DNA from: Kofleriaceae bacterium
GTDB lineage: Bacteria; Myxococcota_A; Polyangia; Haliangiales; Haliangiaceae
Reading direction: 5' to 3'
Length of the DNA: 64,000 nucleotides
Assembly (NCBI GenBank): GCA_018057825.1
Contig: JAGPCY010000008.1
Span: 124,001-188,000 of the forward strand
Shown in pieces: positions 1 through 9,876 of the stretch; the first letter of the stretch is position 1, and every line of letters begins with the position of its first letter. The position numbers and the translations under genes are program-made. Below the pieces are notes generated by a model that worked only from the letters and a program-made list of their open reading frames with translations, searched no databases and had not been told where the DNA came from.

Positions 1-278
1 GCGGTCACGGTGACCTCGGGCAGAGGGGGGGCGGGGTCCTTCCACCGTCGCGCGAACCGGCCGCCGGGGGAAGCCGGAACCTCGCTGACCCGGCGACGGC
101 GTGGCGGCCGTCGCACGACGTCGGAAAGCTGAGGCCCCGTGTCCGGACAGACGCGGCCGCTCGGCAAAACGGCTCGACGAAAATCGCGCGGGCGGTCGAT
201 CGGCCGCCGTCCGCCCCCGAAAAACTGACGGGCCCCCCCGGGGCCCGACGCGCTACGGAGCGGTGCTGGGGTCGCCCG
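1..278. other. Non-coding left edge
   Basis: I see no credible gene here; the short open frames are high-GC shadows. The only recognisable element is the hairpin near 218-248, which serves the minus-strand sigma factor gene ending at 279. Whatever gene lies to the left is outside the window. Confidence 0.5.
218..248 (-). terminator. Rho-independent terminator of the sigma factor gene
   Basis: A perfect 7-bp stem (GGGCCCC at 230-236 paired with GGGGCCC at 240-246, 3-base loop) lies 33 bases past the stop codon of the minus-strand sigma factor gene. Read on the minus strand it is followed, after five bases, by a run of five T (positions 224-220). The T-run is short, so efficiency is uncertain. 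Confidence 0.6.
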
Positions 279-944
279 TCACGCGGTCGCCAGGCCGGGC
301 GCCAGGTCGGAGATCGCCGACAGCTCGGTCAGCTTCTCGACGCACCGGCGCAGGTGGGTCCGGATCTTGTGGTTCTTCGAGTAGACGGTCTTCAGGCTGA
401 TCCGCATCTCGGCCGCGATCGCCTCGGCCTCGAGCCCACGCGCGTAGTACAGGTCGAGGAACTGCCGGTCCTTCTCGCTGAACTCGTCGAGGATCGTGTT
501 CAGGTGCGACCACCGCTCCTTGTCGAGCAGCATGTCGAGCGGGGTGCGATCGTAGGGCGCGTGAGGATCGTAGGAGGCATCGAGCCGGTCGCCGGCCGGG
601 CGCCGGAACGAGCCGCGCAGGAAGTCGTAGGCGGTGTTGACCGCGATGATGCCGATCCACGAGCCGAGCTTGGTGCCGCGGCTCGGGTCGTAGCTGCGGA
701 GCTTGTGCATGTCGTCGCGCAGGAGCCCCATCAGGACCTCGGCGAACACCTCGTCGGCATCGGCGTTGGAGGCGTAGGGGGCGCACTTCCCCGTGACCTT
801 GCCGATGCAGCGGTAGATGAGCCCGCGGTACCGCCGCACCAGCTCGTTCCACCCGCGCTCGTCGCGCCGAAGCACCGCCGAGAGCAACTCACGGTCCGTC
901 CAATCCGCAGCGTTCGGCTTCTGGCGAATGGCGAGGATGGGCAT
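279..944 (-). CDS. ECF-like RNA polymerase sigma-70 factor
   Basis: Sigma factor of the sigma-70 family that would direct RNA polymerase to a dedicated promoter set. The N-terminal half carries the region 2 pattern (a WNELVRRYRGLIYR helix, then DADEVFAEVLMGLL and the LGSWIGIIAVNTAYDFLR recognition helix). The C-terminal half carries a region 4 helix-turn-helix (GLEAEAIAAEMRISLKTVYSKNHKIR). I start at the ATG at 944. The frame stays open to a TTG at 983, which would add a hydrophobic stretch that is atypical for the family. It is transcribed alone, with a terminator just downstream and dyad symmetry just upstream. No anti-sigma gene is adjacent, so the signal it answers to is unknown. Confidence 0.85.
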   Translation of the reverse strand: MPILAIRQKPNAADWTDRELLSAVLRRDERGWNELVRRYRGLIYRCIGKVTGKCAPYASNADADEVFAEVLMGLLRDDMHKLRSYDPSRGTKLGSWIGIIAVNTAYDFLRGSFRRPAGDRLDASYDPHAPYDRTPLDMLLDKERWSHLNTILDEFSEKDRQFLDLYYARGLEAEAIAAEMRISLKTVYSKNHKIRTHLRRCVEKLTELSAISDLAPGLATA

Positions 945-953
945 CGTGACGGC

Positions 954-1020
954 GAATATCAGCAAGCCCAGTGCCACACCCAACCGGCTGATATTTCATG
1001 AGCAAATCCGGACCGGTTGG
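954..1020. promoter_or_regulatory. Paired inverted repeats upstream of the sigma factor gene
   Basis: Two interleaved dyads sit immediately upstream of the ATG at 944. AATATCAGC (955-963) pairs with GCTGATATT (987-995), and CCAACCGG (980-987) pairs with CCGGTTGG (1013-1020). The first includes the only conspicuously AT-rich bases nearby. They could be operator half-sites for autoregulation or another regulator; function is inferred from position only. Confidence 0.35.
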
Positions 1021-1132
1021 CTCCCGCCACCATCGGTAGGTCTATTCCACCAGCGCGAGGGAAGGTTTTGCCAGGGAGTACCGTACTAGGGTCCGAAGAG
1101 TAGCGGGTGGCGTGCGTACATGGTCCCACCCA

Positions 1133-1164
1133 GGCGGCTGGTCCCGCCAGCGGTGCCAGCCGCC
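1133..1164 (-). terminator. GC-rich hairpin downstream of rlmH
   Basis: A perfect 9-bp stem (GGCGGCTGG at 1133-1141 with CCAGCCGCC at 1156-1164, 14-base loop) lies just beyond the rlmH stop codon. There is no T-run after it on the minus strand. It could mark the end of the operon, as a factor-dependent terminator or an mRNA 3' end stabiliser. Confidence 0.3.
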
Positions 1165-1180
1165 CTGCCGGCGCGCTGCG

Positions 1181-1612
1181 TCATTCCCGGTGGTACGGCT
1201 CCCCCCGGACGATGCGAAACCCGCGGTAGAGTTGCTCGAGCACCAGCACCCGGACCAGGCGATGGGCGATGGTCATCCGCCCGAAGGCCAGGAGGCGGGA
1301 GGCGCGGGCCCGGGCCGCGTCCCCCAGGCCATCGGCGCCGCCGATCGCGAACACCACCGGCGCGCCGCCGCCGTGGCTCTGCTCGCGGGCCAAGATCTCG
1401 GTCGCGAACTCGGTCGACGACAGGTTGGCGCCGCGCTCGTCGAAGCCGTAGAGGTGCGCCGTCACCGGCACCGCGGCCATCAGATCGTCGACGGTCTTGT
1501 ACTCGACCACCGCCAGGGTGCAGTACGGCCGTAGGCGCTTGACGTACTCGTCCTCGGCGGCCTTGAGATAGGCCTCCTTGAGGCGGCCGACGATCGCCAG
1601 CGTGATCTTCAC
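1181..1612 (-). CDS. rlmH: 23S rRNA (pseudouridine(1915)-N3)-methyltransferase RlmH
   Basis: SPOUT-class SAM-dependent methyltransferase that methylates pseudouridine 1915 in helix 69 of 23S rRNA on assembled 70S ribosomes. The 143-residue product begins with the VKITLAIVGRLKEAYLK strand-helix. It has the family's SAM-binding knot with IGGADGLG (RlmH proteins carry IGG.-GL- here) and ends in YRGFRIVRGEPYHRE, very close to the E. coli C-terminus. I chose the GTG at 1612 because it aligns with the normal N-terminus (family about 155 residues); the open frame continues upstream into low-complexity sequence. It is the last gene of the proBA-rsfS operon, and rsfS-rlmH neighbourhoods are common in bacteria. 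Confidence 0.95.
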   Translation of the reverse strand: MKITLAIVGRLKEAYLKAAEDEYVKRLRPYCTLAVVEYKTVDDLMAAVPVTAHLYGFDERGANLSSTEFATEILAREQSHGGGAPVVFAIGGADGLGDAARARASRLLAFGRMTIAHRLVRVLVLEQLYRGFRIVRGEPYHRE

Positions 1613-1656
1613 GCTCGCTGCGTACCACGGGTCGGCCGCGCCGACGGTCCGGGGCG

Positions 1657-2340
1657 CTACGTCGGGCGGGTGGCCTCGAGCGCGGCGGGGGCCCGCCGCC
1701 ACGGCTCGCGCTCGACGTCGAGGAGGTGGGCCAGCCACTCGGGCAAGAGGTGCATGGTCGCGTCGAAGCTGCCGCCCTGGTTCTCGACCACCCGCCGCAG
1801 GTCCTCGGCCGCCTCGCGGGTGCCATCGACGATCGCCGCCAGGGCCCGGACCGGACCGGCGGTCGAGCCGGGTTCACACGCGCTCGGCGGCGAGGTCACG
1901 TACAAGCTGCGGCAGGTCACCGGGCGAGCCGCGTACGCGGTGCACGATCGGTCGGCGGCCAGGAGCACGCAGCCCGGGCTGCGCAGGGTGATCCAGGCCG
2001 CCAGGGTGTGGGTGCCGTCGAGGAGGTCGCCGGCGCCGTGGTACCAGGCCAGCCACGCGACCAGGCGCGCGCGCAACGCCGCCTGATCCTCGGCGCTCCA
2101 GGTCGCGATCGTCGCGACCAGGACCTCGGCCTCGCAGCGCGGGATCAAGATCGCCTGGTGACAGCAGGCGGCGCAACCGGGCGCACAGCTCGGCGGCTTG
2201 CCGGCCGCGACCGCCCGGCTGACGATGCTGTCGGCGATCCGATCACACGCCTCGTGGACCCGCAGCGTCACGCGCCGACGCTCGTCGAGCTGGGCGGCCT
2301 TGCGGGCCTGCTCGGCGCGGCGCTTGTCGAGCTTGCTCAC
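1657..2340 (-). CDS. YkgJ-family cysteine-cluster protein
   Basis: A 227-residue protein of the YkgJ type (putative zinc/iron-chelating domain). After a charged N-terminal helix, the motif SCAPGCAACCH places Cys52, Cys56, Cys59 and Cys60 together. Further cysteines follow in CTAYAARPVTCR, as expected for the family, whose biochemical role is not firmly established. It starts with GTG at 2340 and lies 18 bases after rsfS and 44 bases before rlmH, so it is part of the same transcript. The C-terminal 60 residues look specific to this protein. Confidence 0.8.
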   Translation of the reverse strand: MSKLDKRRAEQARKAAQLDERRRVTLRVHEACDRIADSIVSRAVAAGKPPSCAPGCAACCHQAILIPRCEAEVLVATIATWSAEDQAALRARLVAWLAWYHGAGDLLDGTHTLAAWITLRSPGCVLLAADRSCTAYAARPVTCRSLYVTSPPSACEPGSTAGPVRALAAIVDGTREAAEDLRRVVENQGGSFDATMHLLPEWLAHLLDVEREPWRRAPAALEATRPT

Positions 2341-2358
2341 GCGCCGTCCATGCTCGCG

Positions 2359-2844
2359 TCAGTACTCACCGGCGGGAACCCGGGCCTCGGTCGGCACCTC
2401 GATCGGCACCCGCGGAGCGTCGATCCACAGGCCCTCGAGGTCGTAGTGCTCGCGCGCCGGGTGGTGGAAGACGTGGACGATCAGATCGCCGAAGTCGAGC
2501 AGCGCCCACTGCCCCGAGCGCTTGCCCTCGGTCGACAGCGCGCGCACGCCGGCGTCGCGCATGCCGACGACGATGCCCTCGCTGATCGCGTCGACCTGGC
2601 GCTCCGAGCGGCCGCTCACCACGAGCTGGTAGCTGGCGTAGGTGCACAGCCCGCGCACGTCGAGCAACATCGGCTCGACCGCCTTCTTGTCGAGGGCGAG
2701 GTCGAGGGCGCGCAGGGCATCGGCCAGGCCGGCGTCGTCGGTGCGCGGCGCGGTCGGCGCGGCGTCGTCGTCGCCTTGGGCCCGGGCCGGGCGCGGATCG
2801 GTGGCGGGGCGGGCCCCGCGAGACTTACCAGGACGTTCACTCAT
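2359..2844 (-). CDS. rsfS: Ribosomal silencing factor RsfS
   Basis: RsfS (DUF143/Iojap) binds ribosomal protein uL14 on the 50S subunit and blocks subunit joining when nutrients are short. The conserved core starts near residue 38 (LADALRALDLALDKKAVEPMLLDVRG). It includes CTYASYQLVVSGRSERQVDAI and GQWALLDFGDLIVHVFHHPAREHYDLEGLW, the family's most recognisable segment. At 161 residues it has a disordered N-terminal extension and a short C-terminal tail compared with a typical 105-120. It sits between proA and the YkgJ gene; in many bacteria nadD lies next to rsfS, and it is absent here. Confidence 0.93.
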   Translation of the reverse strand: MSERPGKSRGARPATDPRPARAQGDDDAAPTAPRTDDAGLADALRALDLALDKKAVEPMLLDVRGLCTYASYQLVVSGRSERQVDAISEGIVVGMRDAGVRALSTEGKRSGQWALLDFGDLIVHVFHHPAREHYDLEGLWIDAPRVPIEVPTEARVPAGEY

Positions 2845-2894
2845 GTCGGTGCGGCATCGGTGGAGGTCCAGGCTCTACCACGATCCCGCCCCGG

Positions 2895-4165
<1,271 letters not shown>

Positions 4166-4169
<4 letters not shown>

Positions 4170-5272
4170 AAGAGCACCAGATCATCGCGGTGGATCGCCT
4201 CGTCGAGAGTGCGATAGCCGAGGGTCGCCTCGATGTCGGTCGAACGCAAGCCGCGGATCCGCTCGAGGTCGGCGCTGCCGTAGGCGGCCAAGCCGCGGGC
4301 CAGCTCGCGGCCGTCGGGACCGATCACGCTGACTGTGTCGCCAGCGCCGAACTCGCCGACCACCGCGGTCACGCCGCGCGGCAGGAGGCTCTTGCCGCCC
4401 TCGCTGACCGCGCGCCGGGCGCCGTCGTCGACCACCACCTGCCCGGCCGGCTTGGCGCCGTAGGCGATCCAGTGCTTGCGCCGGCTGACCGTGGCGCCCG
4501 GCACGAACAGCGTCCCGACGTCGGCGCCGTCGAGGACGTCGAGCAGGACCCGGGGCGAGCGCCCGGGCGCGATCACGCACGGCACGCCCAGGCGCGTGAC
4601 CATGCGCGCCGATTGCACCTTCGACGCCATCCCGCCCGAGCCGACCCCGTCGCCGCGCGACGCCCCGGCCACCGGCGCGGCCTCGCGCTCGACGTCGCGC
4701 ACGATCGGCATGCGCACCTTGTGCTCGTCCCACACCCCGTCGACGTCGGTCAGGATGATCAGCGCGTCGGCCGAGGCCAGGCTCATCACCAGGGCCGAGA
4801 GCTGATCGTTGTCGCCGAACTTGATCTCCTCGACCGCGACGGTGTCGTTCTCGTTGATGATCGGCACGACGCCGCGATCGAGCAGGGCCCGCAGGGTGTT
4901 TCTGGCCGACAGGAACCGACCGCGATCGTCGACGTCGTCGTGGGTCAGGAGGACCTGACCGATCAGGCGATCGTGGGCGGCGAAGGCGTGCTCCCAGTGC
5001 TGCATGAGCCGGCTCTGGCCGACCGCGGCCGCGGCCTGGAGCCCCGGCAGATCGGCCGGCCGGGCGTCGAGCCGCAGGGCCCGGACCCCGAGCGCGATCG
5101 CGCCCGACGACACCACGATGACCTCGACCCCGCGGCCGAGCAGCACCGCGACCTGATCGGCGATGGTCGCCGGGCGGCCGGCCGGGCTCTCGGCCAGGAG
5201 CCGGCTGCCGATCTTCACCACGACGCGCCGGACCTCGCGCAGCGCGACGCGCTCGGGCGCCGCCGCGGTCAC
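4166..5272 (-). CDS. proB: Glutamate 5-kinase ProB
   Basis: ATP-dependent phosphorylation of glutamate, the first and usually proline-inhibited step of proline synthesis. The amino-acid-kinase fold is clear (VVVKIGSRLL near the N-terminus, VIVVSSGAIALG, IINENDTV, KFGDNDQLSALV, TDVDGVW and SGGMASKVQSA). A C-terminal PUA domain follows (about residues 275-368), as in the E. coli enzyme. I start at the GTG at 5272, giving 368 residues, close to the E. coli length. The open frame runs far upstream, but that part is a shadow of the preceding gene. Both ends overlap neighbours by four bases. Confidence 0.96.
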
Positions 5273-6045
5273 GACCGCCCTCGCCAGGTCGCCTCGAACC
5301 GCTCGATCGCGGCGTCGAGGAACGGGTTGACCTCGGCGGTGAGCTGCAGCTCGATCGCCAGCACCGCCTTGGCCAGCCAGCCGTCCTGATCGGCCAGCTC
5401 GCGCTCGACCAGGGCGTCGACCTCGTCGACCGCCTCGGCCTCGGCGACCTCGGTGGCGCCACGGCCGAGCAGCTTGCGCAGCCGCCCGCCCGAGGCCAGA
5501 TCGGCCAGCGCGAGCGGCGCCTTGGCGGCCGAGCGCGCGGCGGCCAGCGCGCCCTTGCGGAACGGCTCGAAGGACAGCCCGCCCGGCGTGGTGGCCAGCG
5601 CGGCGCCGATCGCGTCGGCCACCGCCAGCGCGCGCGGCCCGTCGAGGCCAAGGCCGGTGTGCAGGCGGGCGCAGTAGTGATCGAACAAGGTCAAGCTGGC
5701 GAAGGTCCGCGACGCCGCCTGGGCCCGACGCAACGCGGTCAAGGCCACCATGACCCGGCGCACGCTCTGGGTCGCCATGCGCACCGCCAGCGCGCTCGAG
5801 GTCAGGTCGACCCACGACACCGGCTTCGAGCGCCCGTGGACCAGGTTCTTCACCGCGACCTCGTCGAGATCGATCTGGTAACTGGCGGCGATCCGCCGGT
5901 AGGCCCGCCCGAGGATGGCCTCGCGCAGCCAGTCGTCGACGAACGGCACCGGCACCAGGCTGGCCGCGGTGGTGGCGAGGGCCCGCGCCACCGCCAGCCG
6001 ACGATGGCGCCCGAGGTAGTCGCGGCGCAGGGTCAGGGTGGTCAC
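5269..6045 (-). CDS. Uncharacterised protein coupled to proB
   Basis: A 258-residue protein that I do not recognise. It begins VTTLTLRRDYLGRHRRLAVA. It has one mildly hydrophobic N-terminal segment (LATTAASLVPVPFVDDWL) and an otherwise Ala/Leu/Arg-rich, probably all-helical composition with alternating charged patches, so membrane association is possible. The GTG start at 6045 overlaps the stop of the lipoprotein gene upstream, and its stop overlaps the proB start, so it is firmly in the operon. Linkage to proline synthesis may be purely transcriptional. Confidence 0.75.
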   Translation of the reverse strand: MTTLTLRRDYLGRHRRLAVARALATTAASLVPVPFVDDWLREAILGRAYRRIAASYQIDLDEVAVKNLVHGRSKPVSWVDLTSSALAVRMATQSVRRVMVALTALRRAQAASRTFASLTLFDHYCARLHTGLGLDGPRALAVADAIGAALATTPGGLSFEPFRKGALAAARSAAKAPLALADLASGGRLRKLLGRGATEVAEAEAVDEVDALVERELADQDGWLAKAVLAIELQLTAEVNPFLDAAIERFEATWRGRS

Positions 6046-6965
6046 GGCTTGGTCCCCAGGCGCTCGTCGTCGGGCACGGCCTTGCGCTCGGGCGGGGCCA
6101 GGCCCTTCAAGAGGAAGTTGCGATCGTCGACCTCGGTCGAGCGCATCGCGGTCGTGACGACCTGATCGGCGGGCGGCGGCGCCAGGGTCGGCGTGGCCAC
6201 CACCTCGACTCCGTGGGTCACCGAGATCGCCATGGTCAGCGGCCGACCGTCGCGCTCGAAGGTGACCTCGGCGGTCAGGCGCGCGGTCAGCGCGAAGCCG
6301 GCGGCGTCGTCGAGGACGACCTCGCCCGCGACCGCGGTCACGGTCACGCGGTCGCGCCAGGCCCGCTGGGTCACCGTGGCCTTGGTCGCCGGCCGCGGGC
6401 TCGGGGTGAGCTTCAGCTCGACGACGTGGCCGGCCCGCCCGGCGACCTGGCGCGGCCCCTTGTCGGACACCTCGACGCCGCGGGCGCACAGCTCGAAGTA
6501 GTCGCCCAGCACCGCGGCGAGCTGATCGCGGATCGCGGCCGGCTCGTCGTCGGCCTCGAGCGGGCGATGGTGCCAGCGGGCGTAGCGCGGCCGCAGGTAG
6601 AGCTGACCGGCCAGCCAGATCACCTCGCGGCCGTAGTCGGCGCTGTTGTCGGCGACCGCGTGGTAGTCGCCGGCCGCGCTCGAGGTGATCACGGTGTGCT
6701 CGCCCAGGCGCTCGAGCTCGGTGGCGCCGTCCTTGACCACGACCTCGCTGTCGATCGTGAGGCGGTGATCGCCGAGGGCCGCGGCGGCGGTCCGCCAGCG
6801 CTGGGTCAGGGCCCGGGCCAGCTCGCCGGCGTCGCGCCGGGCCTTGCCGACCTCGATCGGCTTGGGCGGCGGCGGTGAGGTCACCAGGCCGAGCGGCTCG
6901 GGTTCGCCGGCGCCGCGCCCGCAGGCCGCGACCACGCACAAGACGACCAGGCCGCGGCGGAGCAT
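6042..6965 (-). CDS. Predicted lipoprotein, first gene of the proBA operon
   Basis: A 307-residue exported protein. The N-terminus MLRRGLVVLCVVAACGRG is a short lipoprotein signal with cysteine in a VVAAC lipobox, followed by a Pro-rich linker. The body is rich in short beta-like segments (EVVVKDGATELERLGEHTVI, VTVTAVAGEVVLDD), suggesting a periplasmic or outer-membrane-anchored beta protein. I prefer the ATG at 6965 over the upstream start at 7001, because the latter would bury the signal peptide. It is divergent from the prepilin peptidase gene, about 60 bases away. Function unknown. Confidence 0.75.
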   Translation of the reverse strand: MLRRGLVVLCVVAACGRGAGEPEPLGLVTSPPPPKPIEVGKARRDAGELARALTQRWRTAAAALGDHRLTIDSEVVVKDGATELERLGEHTVITSSAAGDYHAVADNSADYGREVIWLAGQLYLRPRYARWHHRPLEADDEPAAIRDQLAAVLGDYFELCARGVEVSDKGPRQVAGRAGHVVELKLTPSPRPATKATVTQRAWRDRVTVTAVAGEVVLDDAAGFALTARLTAEVTFERDGRPLTMAISVTHGVEVVATPTLAPPPADQVVTTAMRSTEVDDRNFLLKGLAPPERKAVPDDERLGTKP

Positions 6966-7028
6966 CGCCCCGTTGATAGCGTCGCCCACCGCCGGGGTCA
7001 ACCGGGCGACCCGGTGGTACGTTGGGGC

Positions 7029-7970
7029 GTGGCCCCGTCGCCGATCGAAGAGCTGGCGCTGTCACCCGCGGCGCTGGTGGCGGCCTTCCTGTTCGGGGCG
7101 TTGTGGGGCAGCTTCGCCAACGTCTGCATCTACCGCTGGCCGCCGACCGACGCCCACCCCGACGGGCGATCGGTGGTCCACCCCGGCTCGCACTGCGGCG
7201 CTTGCGGCCAGCCGGTGCGCTGGTACGACAACGTGCCGATCGCGAGCTGGCTGTGGCTGCGCGGGCGCTGCCGCGACTGCGGCACCCAGTTCTCGGCCCG
7301 CTACCTGCTCGTCGAGGCCCTGACCGGCGCGCTGTTCGCCGCCGCGTGGTGGTTCGCGGTCGACGTCCGGGCCCCCCTCGAGCCCTTCGACGCGCGCCTG
7401 GTGCGGTTCGCGATCGGCGCCGCCTTCGCGTGGACCATGGTCGTGATCCTGTTCACCGACCTCGACCACAAGCTGGTCCTGGCGCTGCCGTCGTACCCGG
7501 CGATCCCGCTGTTCTACGGCCTCGGCCTGCTCCTGCCCGAGCGGCGATGGCCCGACGGCCTGATCGGCATCGTCGTCGGCTACGGCCTGGTCCGGCTGAT
7601 CGCCGATGGCTACTACTACCTGACCAAGCGCGAGGGCATGGGCTACGGCGACGGCGTGATCCTGGCGGTGGTCGGCGCGCTCCTGGGCTGGCGCGGCGTC
7701 GTGGTCGGCCTGTTCCTCGGCGCGACCCTGGGCACGCTGATCGCGGTGCCGGCGCTCCTGGTCGGGCGGCGGCGTGAGGCGGAGGAGGCGGCGGAGGCGG
7801 CGGCGGCAGAGGAGGCGGCGGAGGCGGAGGCGGCGGAGGATGACGGCGCCGCGGACGACGGAGGGGGCCTGGCGCGGACCGAGGTGCCGTTCGGTCCGTT
7901 CCTGGCCATGGCGGCGCTGTTCTGGTGGTTCGCCGAGCCCTATGTGACGATGCGGTTCCTCGGAAGGTGA
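7029..7970 (+). CDS. Type IV prepilin peptidase (A24 family, PilD/GspO-like)
   Basis: Inner-membrane aspartic protease that cleaves the leader of type IV prepilins and type II secretion pseudopilins and N-methylates the new N-terminus. The 313-residue product shows the methylase-domain zinc site (Cys56, Cys59, Cys81, Cys84 in CGAC and CRDC). The catalytic aspartates are expected in FTDLDH (Asp144/146) and GMGYGDG (Asp208), separated by membrane helices. The GTG at 7029 is used because it leads straight into the first membrane helix. Unusual is a 40-residue Ala/Glu insert (about 248-288) encoded by GAGGCG-type repeats before the last helix, similar in composition to the adjacent non-coding array. 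Confidence 0.92.
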   Translation: MAPSPIEELALSPAALVAAFLFGALWGSFANVCIYRWPPTDAHPDGRSVVHPGSHCGACGQPVRWYDNVPIASWLWLRGRCRDCGTQFSARYLLVEALTGALFAAAWWFAVDVRAPLEPFDARLVRFAIGAAFAWTMVVILFTDLDHKLVLALPSYPAIPLFYGLGLLLPERRWPDGLIGIVVGYGLVRLIADGYYYLTKREGMGYGDGVILAVVGALLGWRGVVVGLFLGATLGTLIAVPALLVGRRREAEEAAEAAAAEEAAEAEAAEDDGAADDGGGLARTEVPFGPFLAMAALFWWFAEPYVTMRFLGR

Positions 7971-7983
7971 GGCTGGGATCGGG

Positions 7984-8197
<214 letters not shown>

Positions 8198-9151
8198 CTA
8201 GGTCCCGCAGAGCTCGTCGACGATCGCGGCGGCCAGGGCGCGGCCCTGAGCGATCGCGCCGGCCGGCAAGGTCACGCCGCCGACGACCGGGTGCCCGCCG
8301 CCGCCGTGGCGCGCGCACACGGCGCCGAGGTCGTGACCGCGGGCCGGGCCCCAGGGGTTCCAGCCGACCCCGATCTTGACCGCGCCGTCGGTGGACAGGA
8401 CCGACACCGTGTACGTGCACTGCGGGAACAGATCGTAGGCGGTCAGCCCGGGCGAGCCGAGGCTGCGGCCGATCAGATCGAAGTGCACGACCGGACCGCG
8501 GACCTGGCCGGCGGCCGCCCACCGCGTCCGATCGGCGCGGCGCCGCGTCAGGATCGGATCGAGGTCGGCCCGCACCCACGGCGCGGCGTCGACCTCGGCC
8601 AGCGGGTGCTGCTCGATCGCGGCGATGTAGCGGCGGACCAAGGCCGGGTCGCGCACCGACGCCACCCACACCGCCAGCCGGGCCGCCGGCGTGGCCAGGG
8701 CGCACGCGGTCTGGGCGTCGGGGTACGCGGCGGCGTCGACGATGTCGGCGTCGGCGGCCAGCGCGGCCAGGTGCGGCGGCGCGGTCCAGCCGAAGCGCTC
8801 GCCGAGGTGCGCGACCACCACGCCGGCGCACGACGGCGCGGTCGGCGCGAAGCCCATGTGCTCGTCGGCCCGCGCGGTGAAGTGCGCGCGTAGGTCCGGC
8901 GGCTGGAACGCGGTCGCGTGGTGATCGAACCACCACCGCATCGCCGGGTGCGGGCAGTAGCGGAAGTCGACGCAGGCGTTGTCGTCACCGTCGATGGCCA
9001 GGCCGGCGAAGGCGTCGCCGACCTTGTGCTGGACCCCGATCGGCACGACCTCGGCGCCACCGACGTGGTCGCGATAGAACGCGGCGAACAGCGCGGCCGA
9101 GGCGGTGCCGTCGAAGCAGGCGTCGTGGAAGAACAGCTTGAGCGTCGGCAC
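8198..9151 (-). CDS. DHH-family phosphoesterase
   Basis: A 317-residue member of the DHH superfamily (exopolyphosphatase, NrnA/RecJ-like enzymes), metal-dependent hydrolases of phosphodiesters or phosphoanhydrides. Motif I is FFHDACFDG (His9, Asp10, Asp14), motif II lies around VDFRYC (Asp62), and the signature DHH motif is FDHHAT (76-78). The C-terminal GGGGHPVVGG fits a DHHA1-type substrate-binding domain. The start is GTG at 9151. The substrate cannot be told from sequence; oligonucleotides or small phosphate compounds are both possible. The gene ends in TAG immediately next to array 1. Confidence 0.8.
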   Translation of the reverse strand: MPTLKLFFHDACFDGTASAALFAAFYRDHVGGAEVVPIGVQHKVGDAFAGLAIDGDDNACVDFRYCPHPAMRWWFDHHATAFQPPDLRAHFTARADEHMGFAPTAPSCAGVVVAHLGERFGWTAPPHLAALAADADIVDAAAYPDAQTACALATPAARLAVWVASVRDPALVRRYIAAIEQHPLAEVDAAPWVRADLDPILTRRRADRTRWAAAGQVRGPVVHFDLIGRSLGSPGLTAYDLFPQCTYTVSVLSTDGAVKIGVGWNPWGPARGHDLGAVCARHGGGGHPVVGGVTLPAGAIAQGRALAAAIVDELCGT

Positions 9152-9213
9152 GCCGGCCGATTGTAGACGGACCGCGGCGGGCGCGGGCGGCCCCCGTGGG
9201 GTATAAGCGCGCC

Positions 9214-9693
9214 ATGAGCTGGTCCACGTATCAATGGCTGCTGGTCGGCCACGTCCTTGGCTTCGTCGCGTGGATCGGCGGGATGATCGCCACCCTGTAC
9301 CTCTTGCGGGTCCACGCCATCGTCGAGGGGCCCGCCCGCGACGTGTGCGCCCGGCAGGAGCGGCGGACCGCGCTGATCATGGACCTGGGCGCGACCCTGG
9401 CCATGGCCTGCGGCTTCATCCTGGCCTTCGGCACGACGCCGACCGCCTTCGCGACCGGCGGCTGGCTGCACGTCAAGCTGACCGTGGTCGCCCTGACGAT
9501 CTTCGCGATCCACGGGATGACCCGGGCCAAGGTGGGCAAGTTCCGCCGGGGCGAGATCAAGCCGCTGCCGCGGGCCCTGCCCTACGTGGTGCTGGTCGGC
9601 GCGGTGGTGTCGATCGTACTGGGCGCCCACAAGGAGCTCCTGCGCAAGAAGGGTGGCGGCGCTCCGCCGCCGGCGGCCACCGCCCCGCAATGA
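9214..9693 (+). CDS. HemJ/CopD-like membrane protein
   Basis: A 159-residue integral membrane protein with about four helices. Family-like features are WLLVGHVLGFVAWIGGMIATLYLLRVH at the N-terminus (conserved His, Trp-x-x-Gly-Gly and second His) and GGWLHVKLTVVALTIFAIHG in the middle. These match HemJ-type protoporphyrinogen IX oxidase (UPF0093), which makes protoporphyrin IX in haem synthesis. I use the ATG at 9214 rather than 9196, because it starts right before the first helix. The C-terminus is a soluble Lys/Gly/Pro-rich tail. A generic CopD-domain protein is the alternative; no other haem genes are in view. Confidence 0.65.
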   Translation: MSWSTYQWLLVGHVLGFVAWIGGMIATLYLLRVHAIVEGPARDVCARQERRTALIMDLGATLAMACGFILAFGTTPTAFATGGWLHVKLTVVALTIFAIHGMTRAKVGKFRRGEIKPLPRALPYVVLVGAVVSIVLGAHKELLRKKGGGAPPPAATAPQ

Positions 9694-9876
9694 GCTCGCT
9701 GGGCCCTCGGCCGGCCGCGCCTCGGACCCCGTAGGCCTCGGCCGGTCGGTGTCCCCGGTCGTCGATCTGTGATCCCGAGTCGACGCTGGGGCCCCCCACC
9801 CCGGCGACCCAAGCTCGCGGAACGGCTCGACGGGCCGCTGGCACATGGTGTGCTGTACCTCCCGACGGAGGCACCC

